From positions 1-24,441 of the forward strand of contig JAQSYB010000009.1 in NCBI GenBank assembly GCA_029256365.1: a DNA stretch of 24,441 nt, in the 5' to 3' direction. Of the stretch, positions 23,765 through 24,441 are shown one piece after another. Position 1 is the first letter of the stretch, and every line of letters begins with the position of its first letter. This DNA comes from Clostridia bacterium (GTDB lineage Bacteria; Bacillota; Clostridia; Lutisporales; Lutisporaceae). The notes beneath the pieces are model-generated. The model made no database searches. It was not told where the DNA came from and saw only the letters and a program-made list of their open reading frames with translations. Both the position numbers and the translations under genes were made by a program.

Positions 23765-24441
23765 ATGAGAGCAATATTAACTGGCGGAGGAACAGGGGGG
23801 CATATTTATCCTGCGGTTTCTATCGCAAAGGAAATTCAAAGAATATATGAAGATGCTGAAATTATTTTTGTTGGAACAGAAAAGGGTTTGGAAACCAAGA
23901 TTGTACCAACGGAAGGCTTTGAACTGAAAACAATACAGGTAAGAGGCTTCGAGAGGAAGCTTACACCAAAGAATATTGTTGCAGTAAAAGAAGCTATTCT
24001 CAGTATTGGCAGTGTCAGAAGAATCATTAAGGATTTCAAGCCGGATATTGTGATTGGTACTGGCGGGTATGTTTGCGGCACTGTTATGCTGACGGCTGCG
24101 CTGATGGGCATACCAACACTGATACATGAGTCCAATGCTTTTGCGGGTTTGACAAATAAACTTTTGTTTCGATTTGTAGATAAAATTGCACTGAATTTTG
24201 AGGAAGCAGCCAAATATTTTGGGAATCCCAAGAAGGTTGTCATTACAGGTAATCCGATACGTAGAGATATGTTTGATATATCTAAGCAAGCTGGGTTAAA
24301 GGAGTTTGGTTTTCGCGAGGATATTCCCCTGGTTTTTGTAACAGGTGGAAGCAGAGGAGCTAGAAAAATCAATCAAAGCATCTTAGGTTTAGCGGAAGAG
24401 TGCAGCAGAACGAATCGTTTTCAATTGCTTCATATGACGGG
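23765..24441 (+). CDS. murG: UDP-GlcNAc:lipid I GlcNAc transferase (3' partial)
   Basis: The gene starts at ATG 23765, with GGGAG 11 nt upstream, and runs off the window end after about 225 codons. The N-terminus MRAILTGGGTGGHIYPAVS carries the MurG glycine loop and His13. GTGGYVCGTVMLTA and PTLIHESNAFAGLTNK are further MurG motifs, and VITGNPIRRDMF starts the linker to the C-terminal UDP-GlcNAc-binding domain, of which VFVTGGSRGARKINQ is visible. MurG makes lipid II from lipid I on the inner face of the membrane. It is the last visible gene of the dcw cluster. Confidence 0.95.
   Translation, partial: MRAILTGGGTGGHIYPAVSIAKEIQRIYEDAEIIFVGTEKGLETKIVPTEGFELKTIQVRGFERKLTPKNIVAVKEAILSIGSVRRIIKDFKPDIVIGTGGYVCGTVMLTAALMGIPTLIHESNAFAGLTNKLLFRFVDKIALNFEEAAKYFGNPKKVVITGNPIRRDMFDISKQAGLKEFGFREDIPLVFVTGGSRGARKINQSILGLAEECSRTNRFQLLHMT

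Overview
The window is AT-rich chromosomal DNA of a low-GC Gram-positive anaerobe, most likely a spore-forming member of the Clostridia. The reasons are the gene set (SpoVD-type PBP, Spo0E-like peptide, GerMN lipoprotein, SCIFF-peptide maturase, pyridine-nucleotide-independent thioredoxin reductase-like flavoprotein), strong AGGAGG-type ribosome binding sites, many TTG starts, and a MurE with the meso-diaminopimelate signature DNPR. I cannot name the genus from sequence alone.

Layout. Positions 1-1913 hold the end of a sulfur-handling operon: a CoA-disulfide-reductase-like flavoprotein with C-terminal rhodanese (5' end outside the window), TusA, and a DsrE-like protein. It ends at a bidirectional terminator shared with a convergent lipoprotein gene (1958-2950, minus). 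Positions 3195-7089 hold a small DUF4258-like protein, a TIGR01906/DUF1461 membrane protein, a double-GerMN lipoprotein, a CPBP intramembrane protease and a thioredoxin-reductase-like flavoprotein with a lost pyridine-nucleotide site. Positions 7137-7478 are the most interesting part. A consensus promoter and a CsoR/CstR-type operator precede a 63-codon DUF1858 (TIGR03980-like) gene. Its in-frame TGA replaces the second Cys of the CxxC motif, and a SECIS-like hairpin lies just downstream, so it is a probable selenoprotein that ordinary gene callers would miss. Positions 7555-10204 hold a SCIFF-type radical SAM/SPASM maturase (no SCIFF precursor nearby), PduL and DeoC. Positions 10222-12872 hold an unknown minus-strand protein, an SDH-family ClpP-like serine protease, and lgt. 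From 13063 to the end come a 48-aa Spo0E-like peptide and the division/cell-wall (dcw) cluster mraZ-rsmH-ftsL-spoVD-murE-murF-mraY-murD-ftsW/spoVE-murG (murG cut by the window end).

How they fit together. The dcw genes make and polymerise meso-DAP peptidoglycan precursors and are probably autoregulated by MraZ through three AAAGTGG boxes upstream of mraZ. Lgt lipidates lipoproteins such as the two seen here. The sulfur relay operon, the ferredoxin-type thioredoxin reductase and the operator-controlled Cys-x-x-Sec protein suggest a thiol/persulfide (or copper) redox theme in the first third of the window; that link is inference. No tRNA, rRNA, CRISPR, insertion sequence or prophage was seen.
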